Below, piece after piece: positions 1 to 8,436 of a DNA stretch of 64,000 nt. Position 1 is the first letter of the stretch. Each line of letters begins with the position of its first letter. The stretch lies in NCBI RefSeq assembly GCF_039541815.1, contig NZ_BAABGY010000009.1:297316-361315 (forward strand), given 5' to 3'. The notes under the pieces are model-generated. The model ran no database searches, was not told the origin of the DNA, and was given only the letters and a program-made list of their open reading frames with translations. The position numbers were made by a program, and so were the translations under genes. Origin of the DNA: Flavisolibacter amylovorans (GTDB taxonomy: Bacteria; Bacteroidota; Bacteroidia; Chitinophagales; Chitinophagaceae).

Positions 1-200
1 AAGGCGTCACGAGTGAAATGATCCTTACCGAAATCGACCGGGAGGACAAGCACGCGCTGACGAAAGAGGAGCTGCTCTCCTGGGCAAAAACCCACTCAAA
101 AAAGCTAGACAAGGAGTTCGGAGAGGTCATCATCACGGCTGGCGCCGGTGATATCGATGCCCTTGTGCCCGCGCTCAAAGAGATATACGCAAACGCCTGA
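1..200 (+). CDS. murC: UDP-N-acetylmuramate--L-alanine ligase, C-terminal end (partial)
   Basis: This is the 3' end of a gene that begins before the window; the frame is open from the first bases, so the ATG at 18 is internal. About 65 residues remain. They include GVTSEMILTEI and the terminal AGAGDIDALVPALKEI, which match the end of the MurC ligase C-terminal domain. MurC adds L-alanine to UDP-MurNAc in cytoplasmic peptidoglycan precursor synthesis. The stop TGA overlaps the ftsQ ATG by one base, so the two genes are translationally coupled. The position just before ftsQ-ftsA-ftsZ supports the call. Confidence 0.85.
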   Translation, partial: GVTSEMILTEIDREDKHALTKEELLSWAKTHSKKLDKEFGEVIITAGAGDIDALVPALKEIYANA

Positions 201-1456
201 TGACGAAGAAGCGCCTCATAGCAAAGATCCTGACCCTGTTTTTCTGGGTACTCTCCGGAGCGGGGCTGATCACGCTTTTGGTTGCGGCCAACCGCCGCGA
301 CGCGGGCCATGCCGTGCGTGCCGTGAAAATCTCCATCAAGGGCGACGGCGAGCAGTTCTTCATCGACAAGGCCGACATCCTGCAGCTGCTCACCAAAGCA
401 CAGGGTGCGCCGGTAAAAGGCCGCCCGCTCGAGCAGCTCGACCTTGCCCGCCTCGAGGTAAGCCTCGAAAAGGGCGTCTGGATTCGCAATGCCGAGCTCT
501 GGGTCGATAGCCGCGACGTGCTGCACGTGCAGGTAACGGAGCGGGAGCCCGTAGCCCGTGTGTTCACCACCGCCGGCACCTCGTTCTATATCGACTCGTC
601 GGGCCAGCGGATGCCGCTGCTCGAAAAGGAGAGTGCCCGCGTGCTGGTGGTGACCGGTTACCCCGAGGGCCCGCGCTACAGCCGTGCCGACTCGGTTCGG
701 ATGCAGGAAGTGAAAACCATTGCAGGCCGGGTGGCAGCCGACGATTTCTGGAAGGAGCAGCTTGCCCAGCTCGACCTCGTGCCGGGTGGCTACGAGGCCG
801 TTCCGGTGGTCGGCAACGGGCTGATCCGCCTCGGCGATGCCGGCGACCTCGAGCGCAAGCTCGCCCGCCTGCACCTTTTCTATAAGAATGTGCTCGCCAA
901 AACCGGCTTCGACCGCTACGCCGTTGTGGACGTGCGCTTTGCCGGCCAGGTAGTAGGCGTACGCCGCGGACCCGTTTCGGCAGTGGACTCGATCCAGCTG
1001 CAGAAGAACATCGAGGAGCTGCTGGCCCGCTCGCAGGCGCAGATGCTGCACGACTCCCTCGCTGCCGTGGAGCAGCTGGCCGCCGCCGCCGAAAGCGCGC
1101 ATGCCCGCCAGACGATGCCCCTCGACTCGATCGGGAACCGCGCCGAACCGGGCTACCGCAACGAGCCGCCCGCGGCACCCACGGCCGACAGCGCCCGCCG
1201 CCCGCCGGCAGTAACGCCGGTAGTGACGCCGCGCACAACGACCGGGCCGGCTACCCGCACGGTGCCGGCGGCAACCGTGCCGGCGCGCAACAATGGAGCA
1301 AGGCCGGCCGTTACCCCGGCAAATCGCGCCGCCGCCACCCGCAGCACCGCCACACCGCCGAAGGCCACGATGCCGGCCCGGCGAAACAGCGGGCAGACGA
1401 CGCCGCCGAAGCCCGCCCCGCGACGGACTACGACGGCACCCACGAATGAGTATTAA
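200..1456 (+). CDS. ftsQ: Cell division protein FtsQ with long Pro/Ala/Thr-rich tail
   Basis: FtsQ is a bitopic inner-membrane protein that links early and late divisome proteins. The 418-residue product has a short cytoplasmic N-terminus, one membrane helix (about residues 9-30), a POTRA-like region (about 40-110) and a beta domain up to about 280. From about residue 285 to the end it is a low-complexity tail rich in Ala, Pro, Thr and Arg. Typical FtsQ proteins are roughly 250-300 residues, so the tail is an addition; it is probably periplasmic and unstructured. The start overlaps the murC stop and ftsA follows 70 bp later. The family call rests on domain layout and neighbours. Confidence 0.85.
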   Translation: MTKKRLIAKILTLFFWVLSGAGLITLLVAANRRDAGHAVRAVKISIKGDGEQFFIDKADILQLLTKAQGAPVKGRPLEQLDLARLEVSLEKGVWIRNAELWVDSRDVLHVQVTEREPVARVFTTAGTSFYIDSSGQRMPLLEKESARVLVVTGYPEGPRYSRADSVRMQEVKTIAGRVAADDFWKEQLAQLDLVPGGYEAVPVVGNGLIRLGDAGDLERKLARLHLFYKNVLAKTGFDRYAVVDVRFAGQVVGVRRGPVSAVDSIQLQKNIEELLARSQAQMLHDSLAAVEQLAAAAESAHARQTMPLDSIGNRAEPGYRNEPPAAPTADSARRPPAVTPVVTPRTTTGPATRTVPAATVPARNNGARPAVTPANRAAATRSTATPPKATMPARRNSGQTTPPKPAPRRTTTAPTNEY

Positions 1457-1526
1457 GAAAAACCAACGGATATACACCCTTTGACCCATCGAAACCAGGA
1501 ACAGCAACTAAAAACAACCTAAAGAC

Positions 1527-2906
1527 ATGAACAACGAGCAACCAATCATCGTGGGGCTGGACATCGGCACTACCAAGATCGCGGTCATTGCCGGACGAAA
1601 GAACGAGTTCGGCAAGCTGGAGATCCTGGGTTTTGGCCGCTCCAACTCCAATGGTGTAAAGCACGGGCAGGTGCTGAACATCGACGAGACCATCAAGGCC
1701 ATCCGGCAGGCACTCGACAACTGCTACTCCTCCAACCCCAACCTGGAGGTGAATGAAGTGTACGTGGGCATCGCCGGCCACCACATCAAGAGCCTGCAGA
1801 CGCGGGGCGACATTGTACGCCACAACACCGACGACGAGATCTCCCAGAAAGAGATCGACCAGCTGATCTCCGACCAGTACAAGACGTACATCCCGGCCGG
1901 CGACCAGATCATCGATGTGATCCCGCAGGAGTTCACGGTGGACAATTTTCAAAACATTCCCGACCCGATCGGCTACAGCGGGGTGAAGGTGGGCGCCAAC
2001 TTCCACATCATCACCGGCGACAAGAACGCCATCCGCAACATCAACCGGTCGGTGGAAAAGAGCAACCTCATCACCAAGGACCTCGTGCTCCAGCCCCTCG
2101 CTTCCTCGGCGGCCGTCATGGCGCAGGAAGACCTCGAGGCCGGCGTGGCCATCGTGGACATCGGCGGCGGTACCACCGACCTGGCCGTGTTCTACGAGGG
2201 CATCCTGAAGCACACCGCGGTGATCCCGTTTGCCGGTGAGAACATCACCAACGATATCAAGACCGGACTCGGTGTGCTGAAGACGCAGGCCGAGCAGATG
2301 AAGGTGCAGTTCGGTTCCGCCCTCTCCAACGAGGCGAAGGCCAACGCCTACATCACGATCCCGGGCCTGCGCGGCATGCCCTCCAAGGAGATCTCGGTGA
2401 AGAACCTCGCCAACATTATCCAGGCGCGCATGAGCGAGATCCTCGACTTCGTGACCTACCACCTGAAGCAGGTGGGCCTCGACAGCCGCATGCTCAACGG
2501 CGGCATCATCCTCACGGGTGGCGGCTCGCAGCTGAAGCACCTCATTCAGCTGACCGAGTATGTGACCGGCCTTAACGCCCGCATTGGTCTGCCTACGGAG
2601 CACCTCGCCTCGGGGCATATCGAGGAGCTGGCGAAGCCCACGTACTCCACTTGCCTGGGCCTCATCCTGAAGGGCTACGACGACTACGAGCACAACCGCA
2701 AGCAGTTCGAGCACGACTACCGCCGCGTAGAGGTGCCCGACACCCTGCGCACGGAAGAGCCCGTACCCACGCAGCACGAAGGTCACCTGGTGATCCCGGC
2801 CGCTACGGCAGCCACCCGCACCAAGGGCATGACCAACGGCTTCTGGGGTAAGTTCAAGAACAGCCTCATCGACATCTTTAAAGAAGAAGAGGACCACCAG
2901 CTGTGA
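1527..2906 (+). CDS. ftsA: Cell division protein FtsA
   Basis: FtsA is an actin-like ATPase that tethers FtsZ to the inner membrane. The 459-residue product shows the phosphate-1 motif GLDIGTTKIAVI near the start, the phosphate-2 motif VDIGGGTTDLAVF near residue 210 and the adenosine motif GGIILTGGGSQL near residue 325. The C-terminal segment from about residue 435 (FWGKFKNSLIDIF) is a likely amphipathic membrane-targeting helix. It lies between ftsQ and ftsZ as in most Bacteroidota. An inverted repeat begins 3 bp after its stop. Confidence 0.95.
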   Translation: MNNEQPIIVGLDIGTTKIAVIAGRKNEFGKLEILGFGRSNSNGVKHGQVLNIDETIKAIRQALDNCYSSNPNLEVNEVYVGIAGHHIKSLQTRGDIVRHNTDDEISQKEIDQLISDQYKTYIPAGDQIIDVIPQEFTVDNFQNIPDPIGYSGVKVGANFHIITGDKNAIRNINRSVEKSNLITKDLVLQPLASSAAVMAQEDLEAGVAIVDIGGGTTDLAVFYEGILKHTAVIPFAGENITNDIKTGLGVLKTQAEQMKVQFGSALSNEAKANAYITIPGLRGMPSKEISVKNLANIIQARMSEILDFVTYHLKQVGLDSRMLNGGIILTGGGSQLKHLIQLTEYVTGLNARIGLPTEHLASGHIEELAKPTYSTCLGLILKGYDDYEHNRKQFEHDYRRVEVPDTLRTEEPVPTQHEGHLVIPAATAATRTKGMTNGFWGKFKNSLIDIFKEEEDHQL

Positions 2907-2908
2907 TG

Positions 2909-2988
2909 CCGGCAATCGGCAATCCGGAATCGGCAATGCGTACTCTGTATCTCAGACGCATTCCCGATTAGCGATTCCCGATTCCCGC
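2909..2988. repeat. Stop-abutting word-repeat hairpin (CGGCAAT type)
   Basis: The left arm (2909-2940) repeats the word CGGCAAT or CGGAAT about four times. The right arm (2957-2988) carries the complementary ATTCCCG or GATT words, so the RNA folds into a hairpin of about 32 bp with a 16-nt loop. It begins 3 bp after the ftsA stop and lies between ftsA and ftsZ. There is no T-run, so it is not a classical terminator. The same word family recurs inside metG at 24305-24333. Confidence 0.75.
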
Positions 2989-3058
2989 AAGCCACCATCG
3001 TTCGACCACCATTAATACGCTTCACCGCATTTCTACGGAAACGCACTAACTATATACT

Positions 3059-4942
3059 ATGATCCACTTTGATCTGCCCAAGGAGAAATCTTCCATCATA
3101 AAAGTCATCGGCATCGGTGGCGGCGGCTCCAACGCCGTGAACCACATGTTCACCCAGGATATCGAAGGCGTGAACTTCATCATTGCCAACACCGACGCGC
3201 AATCGATCGCCCAGAGCCCCGTGCCTAACAAGGTGCAGCTCGGGCCCCACCTGACGCAGGGCCTCGGCGCCGGCGCCAACCCCGAGATCGGCCGCCAGGC
3301 CACCGAGGAAAGCCTCGAGGAGCTCAAGTCGATGCTCGAGGTCAATACCAAGATGGCCTTCGTAACGGCCGGCATGGGTGGCGGCACGGGCACCGGCGGC
3401 GCGCCCATCATCGCCAAGATCTGCAAGGACCTCGGCATCCTCACCGTGGGCATCGTAACGACCCCCTTCGCCTACGAAGGCCGCAAGCGCCAGCTGCAGG
3501 CCGAGGAAGGCATCAAGAACCTGAAGAACTACGTAGACACGCTGCTCGTGATCTCGAACGACAAGCTGCGTCACCAGTTCGGTAACCTCAAGATGCGCGA
3601 GGCATTCGCGAAGGCCGACAACGTGCTGGCCACGGCTGCCAAGTGTATCACCGACGTCATCAACAGCACCGGCCAGATCAACGTCGACTTTGCCGATGTG
3701 TGCACCGTTATGAAGAACGGTGGCGTGGCCATCCTCGGCAACGCCGCCTGCGACGGCGACGGCCGTGCTCAGCGCGCCATCGAAGAGGCCCTCAACTCGC
3801 CGCTGCTCAACGACAACGAGATCCGCGGCGCCAAGTGGATCCTCATCAACATCAACTCCGCCGAAGGCGAGCACGAGTTCACGATGGACGAAGTGGACAT
3901 CATCCAGAACTACCTGCTGTCGCAGGCCGGCGAGCACACCGACGTGATCCTCGGTCTTGGCTACGACAACTCGCTTGGCTCCAAGCTGGGCATCACGCTC
4001 ATTGCTACGGGCTTCGAGCACAAGGATCCCTTCACGGTGCGCAGCACCACGTCGCAGCAGGCCACGGCACCCGTGGCGCCGCGCGAAGAGAAGATCGTGC
4101 TGACCCTCGGCGACACGCCGAAGCCGAAAGCGGAAGCACCGGCCCCGCAGCCCCCGGCCGACCCGCTGGCCCCCCAGCTGGTAGACGAAACCGCGCTGCC
4201 GCCCCTGGAGCTGCAGCCCGAGCTGCCCCTGGTGCATGCGTTTACGCAGGAGCCTGCCGACGACGACGCCCCCGTGCTGCTGCAGCTGACCCTGCGCGAC
4301 GAGGCCGCCGAGCGGGAGCGCGAGCGCCTCGAACTGGAAGCACAAAAGCGGCAGCTGGACGATAAGTTCGAGCAGCTCCGTCAGAATATTATCGGCAATG
4401 CCGCCCCCCAGCAGGGAAGCGGCGCCGGCAACGCTACCCAGCCGTCTGCAGCGGCCGGGGGTTATCTGGCCAGACCGTCCAATATCTACGCAGATTCCAG
4501 ACCGGATGTATCCACACCCAGTTCTGCAGGAAAGCCCGCCCCGGGACCTATTGCATCCAATGAAGACGAGGAAACCTTCAATATGCAACTGGTGATCCGT
4601 GGTGAAATTCCAGCGGCGGATGTAACCGCGCCTCATCAAGCTCACACGCCAAACAACCTCCCGGCCGAGGACCCTGCACCGCAGGACGTGGCTGGAGACG
4701 AGAAACGTAAGGCGGCCGAACGTTTGCAGAAATTGAGAAATCTGTCATTCAACCTCAATTCGGCCGACCCCAATAACGAGTTTGAATCGGTACCGGCTTA
4801 CATCCGCCGCAATATGGAATTGCACAACAATTCCAGCAGCGTCGAAAACTTCTACAGCAATTATTCCGTGCGTCCGGATGGCAACAACGGCGCATCGATC
4901 TCTACGATCAATACCTTCCTGGACGGCAAGAAGCCGGACTAA
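3059..4942 (+). CDS. ftsZ: Cell division protein FtsZ with extended C-terminal linker
   Basis: FtsZ is the tubulin-like GTPase that forms the cytokinetic ring. The N-terminus has IKVIGIGGGGSNAV, the signature GGGTGTGGAP lies near residues 106-115, and the T7-loop region (NVDFADVCTVMKNGG) near residues 204-218. The GTPase fold ends near residue 320. About 300 residues of linker follow, Pro/Ala-rich and with a charged coiled-coil-like stretch (ERERERLELEAQK, about 420-440). The end STINTFLDGKKPD is probably the conserved C-terminal peptide. At 627 residues it is far longer than enterobacterial FtsZ (about 380), though long tails are usual in Bacteroidota. Confidence 0.95.
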   Translation: MIHFDLPKEKSSIIKVIGIGGGGSNAVNHMFTQDIEGVNFIIANTDAQSIAQSPVPNKVQLGPHLTQGLGAGANPEIGRQATEESLEELKSMLEVNTKMAFVTAGMGGGTGTGGAPIIAKICKDLGILTVGIVTTPFAYEGRKRQLQAEEGIKNLKNYVDTLLVISNDKLRHQFGNLKMREAFAKADNVLATAAKCITDVINSTGQINVDFADVCTVMKNGGVAILGNAACDGDGRAQRAIEEALNSPLLNDNEIRGAKWILININSAEGEHEFTMDEVDIIQNYLLSQAGEHTDVILGLGYDNSLGSKLGITLIATGFEHKDPFTVRSTTSQQATAPVAPREEKIVLTLGDTPKPKAEAPAPQPPADPLAPQLVDETALPPLELQPELPLVHAFTQEPADDDAPVLLQLTLRDEAAERERERLELEAQKRQLDDKFEQLRQNIIGNAAPQQGSGAGNATQPSAAAGGYLARPSNIYADSRPDVSTPSSAGKPAPGPIASNEDEETFNMQLVIRGEIPAADVTAPHQAHTPNNLPAEDPAPQDVAGDEKRKAAERLQKLRNLSFNLNSADPNNEFESVPAYIRRNMELHNNSSSVENFYSNYSVRPDGNNGASISTINTFLDGKKPD

Positions 4943-5017
4943 AATCGGTGCCTGGTCTGCCCGGCCAGGTTTCCATTCCGTTGAAAACAGCCTTTGGGCT
5001 ACTGTTTTTAGTTGTGA

Positions 5018-5045
5018 GCCCCCGGCCTCGTGCCGGGGGCTTTTT
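5018..5045 (+). terminator. Rho-independent terminator after ftsZ
   Basis: The stem GCCCCCGG / CCGGGGGC (5018-5025 with 5033-5040) has a 7-nt loop and is followed by TTTTTA. A second, weaker hairpin with arms AAAACAG / CTGTTTT (4984-5008) and a T-run lies just upstream. The pair closes the division cluster. Confidence 0.85.
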
Positions 5046-5113
5046 ATTGGTACTGCCGGCTTCCCGGGTTCAGGAAAGTTGTATCTTGTTTGTACCAAAA
5101 CCGTATTAATACA

Positions 5114-5545
5114 ATGACTGCCTTCGACTTCAACGATTTGGTGAAACAACGCCCTTCGGAGGAACTGCTCCAGGCTGTGGTGAGTCCGGACAACTACCAG
5201 GAAGCATTCGTGGCTGCCGCCGAAGCGGAACTGGGGCGGCGTGGTACGGACCTCGAGCCCTACCTGCGGCAACGCACGCACCGGCAGCGATTCCTGGACG
5301 GGCTGCGTAAGCCCGAAGAGGCGGGCAGTGAGCCGCTCATCGCCGCGGGCTTTATCTCGGCGCTGCTGGGCGGGCCGGTCGGGATCCTGATCGGCTATCA
5401 CTTCCGCTATGCCCGGCAACGGATCGCAGGCGTCGAAGAAGGGTATCGATACCGGCAGCGCACCCGCTCACTGGGCGAGGTCATGATGGTGATCGGGTCG
5501 GTCGTGTTCTTCGCCTTACTCGTCTCTAGGTTTACCGGCGCCTGA
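5114..5545 (+). CDS. Small membrane protein, unknown function
   Basis: I do not recognise the family. The 143-residue product has a soluble acidic N-terminal half and two likely membrane helices, about residues 78-101 (AAGFISALLGGPVGILIGY) and 123-141 (VMMVIGSVVFFALL). The ATG at 5114 is preferred because the longer frame back to 5030 begins inside the ftsZ terminator. A Bacteroidota-like promoter box (TATCTTGTTTG, near 5092) lies about 20 bp upstream. It is monocistronic, with no informative neighbour. Confidence 0.65.
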   Translation: MTAFDFNDLVKQRPSEELLQAVVSPDNYQEAFVAAAEAELGRRGTDLEPYLRQRTHRQRFLDGLRKPEEAGSEPLIAAGFISALLGGPVGILIGYHFRYARQRIAGVEEGYRYRQRTRSLGEVMMVIGSVVFFALLVSRFTGA

Positions 5546-5602
5546 AGGCTGCTTCGGGTCCGGTGCTGTATCTTCACCGTCGCGAACTAAAAGATCCTGC
5601 TT

Positions 5603-6076
5603 ATGACTCCTGTTCTTTCCACCTTCCGTAGCCTGTTGCTTGGCCTTTCTCTTCTTTGTGCGGCCACTACAGCCGCCCAGACGAAATCCGCTTACGACCC
5701 CAAACTGGCCGACTCGCTCGGCGGTGAGCCCAACGGCATGAAGCAGTATGTGCTCGTGATCCTCAAGACAGGGCCCACGGTGGAGAACGACAAGGCGAAG
5801 CGCGACTCCCTGTTCAAAGGCCACTTCGCCAACATGGAGCGCATGGTGGCCCAAGGGAAGCTGCTCGTGGCGGGACCCATCCAGAAGAACGAGCGCCAGT
5901 ACCGCGGTATCTTCATCCTTAATGTAAAAACGATCGCCGAAGCCGAGGCACTGGTGGCCAACGACAGCGCTGTTTCGTCGGGCGTGCTCGCCCCGGAGTA
6001 TTACCTCTGGTACGGGTCGGCGGCCCTCCCCATGTACCTGCCCTATGCCGACAAGGTAACGAAGCCGAAGAACTGA
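5603..6076 (+). CDS. Secreted YCII-related domain protein
   Basis: The 157-residue product has an N-terminal signal peptide ending near TTAAQ (about residue 26), then a YCII-like ferredoxin-fold region: MKQYVLVILKTGP as first strand, GHFANMERMVAQGKLLVAGP as helix and turn, and a later strand with GIFILNV. YCII-like proteins are small and mostly of unknown role; some are linked to dioxygenase-type chemistry. Export to the periplasm is inferred from the signal peptide. It stands alone between an unknown membrane protein and a bestrophin gene. Domain call moderate, function unknown. Confidence 0.7.
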   Translation: MTPVLSTFRSLLLGLSLLCAATTAAQTKSAYDPKLADSLGGEPNGMKQYVLVILKTGPTVENDKAKRDSLFKGHFANMERMVAQGKLLVAGPIQKNERQYRGIFILNVKTIAEAEALVANDSAVSSGVLAPEYYLWYGSAALPMYLPYADKVTKPKN

Positions 6077-6236
6077 TGGTGCCAATCGTCGTCGCCTGGT
6101 ACCGCCGGGGCTTTTTTCTGCCTGCCCTGGAACAAGGCCGCCGTTCGATGCGCGCGGGAACGGTCGAAAGGATGGGAGCCGTTTCACTGGCACGGTTCTT
6201 TTGCCCGGGTTGCGCACGTAGCTGAACGAAGCATCT

Positions 6237-7124
6237 ATGATCGTCGAGAAGAAAGTTCCTTTTTCGTACATCCTCAACAAGGTCCGGTACGACCTGCTCT
6301 TCGTGTTGGCGTTGAGCATCCTGATCAACCTGGCCGCCAACCGGTTCACCAACCGCATTCCCGAAATGCCGCTCTCGGTGGCCGCCTTCCTGGGTACGGC
6401 CATTTCCATCCTGCTTTCCTTCAAGCTTTCCCAATCCTACGACCGTTGGTGGGAGGCCCGCAAGGTATGGGGTGCCATCGTCAACGATTCGCGTAGCCTC
6501 ATCCTGCAACTCCAGCAGTTTGCCGGCACCGACGCGCCGCTGCAGCGGCTTGCCCACCGCCAGATCGCCTGGTGCTACGTGCTCGGACGCAGCCTCAGGG
6601 GGCAGCCGCCGCTCGACGGCATCGGCGACCTGCTGCAGGAAGCGGAGCTGGAGCGCGTGGCCACGCACCGCAATATGCCGCTTGCGCTCCTGAGGCAGCA
6701 CGGCGCCGATCTGCGCGCGTTGCAGGAGGCCGGACAGCTCTCCTGGTACGGACAGGTGCAGCTCGACGCTACCTTGGTGCGGCTCACCGATGCCATGGGC
6801 AAGGCGGAGCGGATCAACGGCACGGTGTTCCCGGTCACGTACCGGCTTTTTCTTCACTATGCCATCTACCTCTTCGTGGTGGTGCTGTCCATCGCGCTGA
6901 AAGACGTGGCGCCGGTGTTCGAGATACCGCTGCTGGTGCTCATCGCCTCCGTGTTCTTCCTGCTCGAGAAGTCGGCTTTTCACCTGCAGGATCCATTCCG
7001 GAACCGGCCCAGCGACATTCCCGTGACGGCCATCGCCCGCACCATCGAGATCAATATCCGGCAGCTGATGGGCGAGGCGGACATTCCCGGCCCCGCAACC
7101 CCGGAAGGTTTTTATTTGTTGTGA
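6237..7124 (+). CDS. Bestrophin-family (UPF0187) anion channel protein
   Basis: Bacterial bestrophins are pentameric inner-membrane channels. The 295-residue length fits the family. The stretch FKLSQSYDRWWEARKVWG (about residues 62-79) is the family hallmark, and hydrophobic segments near 20-40, 45-62, 205-225 and 228-245 would form the pore-lining and membrane helices. The beta-carbonic anhydrase gene starts 35 bp downstream on the same strand, so the two are probably co-transcribed; a link between anion or bicarbonate movement and CO2 hydration is an inference. Ion selectivity cannot be read from the sequence. Confidence 0.88.
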   Translation: MIVEKKVPFSYILNKVRYDLLFVLALSILINLAANRFTNRIPEMPLSVAAFLGTAISILLSFKLSQSYDRWWEARKVWGAIVNDSRSLILQLQQFAGTDAPLQRLAHRQIAWCYVLGRSLRGQPPLDGIGDLLQEAELERVATHRNMPLALLRQHGADLRALQEAGQLSWYGQVQLDATLVRLTDAMGKAERINGTVFPVTYRLFLHYAIYLFVVVLSIALKDVAPVFEIPLLVLIASVFFLLEKSAFHLQDPFRNRPSDIPVTAIARTIEINIRQLMGEADIPGPATPEGFYLL

Positions 7125-7159
7125 CCGTCACCGATATTCGCAGTAAATCACCGTTAGCT

Positions 7160-7786
7160 ATGTATACGCATTCGAAAGAAACACAGAGCCAGTTGACACC
7201 CGAGCTGGCCTTCGATATCCTCAAGGAAGGCAATCAGCGCTTCGTTAAAAACCTCAAGGCCAACCGCGACCTGCTGAAGCAGGTGAACGAAACGAAAGAG
7301 GGGCAGTTTCCGTTCGCCACCATCCTGAGCTGCATGGACTCCCGTACGTCGGCAGAGCTCGTCTTCGACCAGGGCCTCGGCGATATCTTCAGCATCCGGA
7401 TCGCGGGCAACGTGCTGAACGAAGACATCCTCGGCAGCATGGAGTTTGCCACCAAGGTAGTGGGCACCAAGATCCTCCTGGTGCTCGGCCATACGCGCTG
7501 CGGCGCCATCGTGGGCGCTTGCAACGGCGTGCAGCTCGGACACCTCACGGGTGTGCTGGCACGCGTGCATCCCGCCATCGAGGCCGAGGCCAAAGAAGGC
7601 CATACCGGCGATGGTAAGGACCGCGAGTTCGTGAACCGCATCACCGAGCGCAACGTGCGCCTCACCATGGAGCGGATCTACAACGAAAGCCCCGTCATCA
7701 GGGAGCTCGTAGACGCCGGAGCCGTGAAGATCGCGGGCGGTGTTTATGCCGTGGAGACCGGTGAGGTTACCTTCTTCGAAGACTGA
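7160..7786 (+). CDS. Beta-class carbonic anhydrase
   Basis: This enzyme interconverts CO2 and bicarbonate. The zinc ligands and catalytic dyad of beta-class enzymes are visible: C58, D60 and R62 in SCMDSR, and H111 and C114 in GHTRCGA. The 208-residue length fits a plain beta-CA with no signal peptide, so it is cytoplasmic. The ATG at 7160 was chosen because the frame extending back to 6572 lies inside the bestrophin gene. It follows the bestrophin gene by 35 bp, and a strong bidirectional terminator lies about 170 bp downstream. Confidence 0.93.
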   Translation: MYTHSKETQSQLTPELAFDILKEGNQRFVKNLKANRDLLKQVNETKEGQFPFATILSCMDSRTSAELVFDQGLGDIFSIRIAGNVLNEDILGSMEFATKVVGTKILLVLGHTRCGAIVGACNGVQLGHLTGVLARVHPAIEAEAKEGHTGDGKDREFVNRITERNVRLTMERIYNESPVIRELVDAGAVKIAGGVYAVETGEVTFFED

Positions 7787-7952
7787 TCCATAGTCAGGAA
7801 GTGGTGTCTGAACCCGGAAGCCCCTGTTTCCCGGAAGGCGTGAAGCGTCAGGCGTGAGCGAAGACGCGTTACAGCCGGGCACTTACTTCTATCGCCTCGC
7901 GATGAACCAAGGGAAGGTCATTATACAGACGAGTGCTACACACGTTAATAAA

Positions 7953-7990
7953 GCGCCCGGTGCAGACGATGTCTGCCGCCGGGCGCTTTT
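7953..7990. terminator. Bidirectional terminator between convergent genes
   Basis: The outer arms GCGCCCGG / CCGGGCGC (7953-7960 with 7979-7986) enclose an inner GCAGAC / GTCTGC stem. TTTTCTTTT follows on the plus strand and TTTATT on the minus strand. It separates the carbonic anhydrase gene from the response regulator gene. Confidence 0.85.
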
Positions 7991-8008
7991 CTTTTCGGTT
8001 GACCCCGC

Positions 8009-8431
8009 TTAGCCGCGCATATTCATCAGGTCGATCATCAGGTTGAAGGAATCCATCGAGCTCGGGTTATTGACCTTGAACGGCTTTACGATATAGCCCG
8101 ATACGCCGAGGGCCTTGGCCGACTGCCGGTCGAAGGGCTCATCGGAGGTGGTGATGATGAAGCACCGGAGCCCTTTCCAGCGCTCGTCGGCGCGCAGCGC
8201 CTGCAGAAACTCCAGCCCGTTCATTTTGGGCATATTGATGTCGATGAGCGCGATGTCGGGCTGCACCGACGGCTCTTCGCCGGCGAGCTGGCCCAAGAGG
8301 CGCAGCCCTTCCTCCCCATTGCGGGCATGGTGCAGGTGGTACACGATCTTCATCTTGTCGAGCGTGCGGCGGATGTCCATCACGTCGAGCGGGTCGTCTT
8401 CCACCATGAGGATGTTGATCACTTTTGACAT
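8009..8431 (-). CDS. Single-domain response regulator
   Basis: The 140-residue product is a receiver domain only, with no DNA-binding output domain. It has the acidic pair EDD near residue 11, the phospho-acceptor aspartate in ALIDINMPKMNG (about residue 63), the switch threonine in ITTSDEP, and the conserved lysine in VKPF. It resembles the Rcp1-type regulators paired with phytochrome and CHASE kinases. It starts 5 bp after the stop of the histidine kinase gene on the same strand, so the two form a kinase-regulator pair. As a stand-alone receiver it probably acts by protein contact or in a phosphorelay. Confidence 0.92.
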   Translation of the reverse strand: MSKVINILMVEDDPLDVMDIRRTLDKMKIVYHLHHARNGEEGLRLLGQLAGEEPSVQPDIALIDINMPKMNGLEFLQALRADERWKGLRCFIITTSDEPFDRQSAKALGVSGYIVKPFKVNNPSSMDSFNLMIDLMNMRG

Positions 8432-8436
8432 GGTTG

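Noticed and set aside
1428..2936. 502-codon minus-strand frame opposite ftsA, and a similar one opposite ftsZ (3050-4645)
   Set aside because: Shadows of well-recognised division genes; Val/Leu/His-rich products without motifs.
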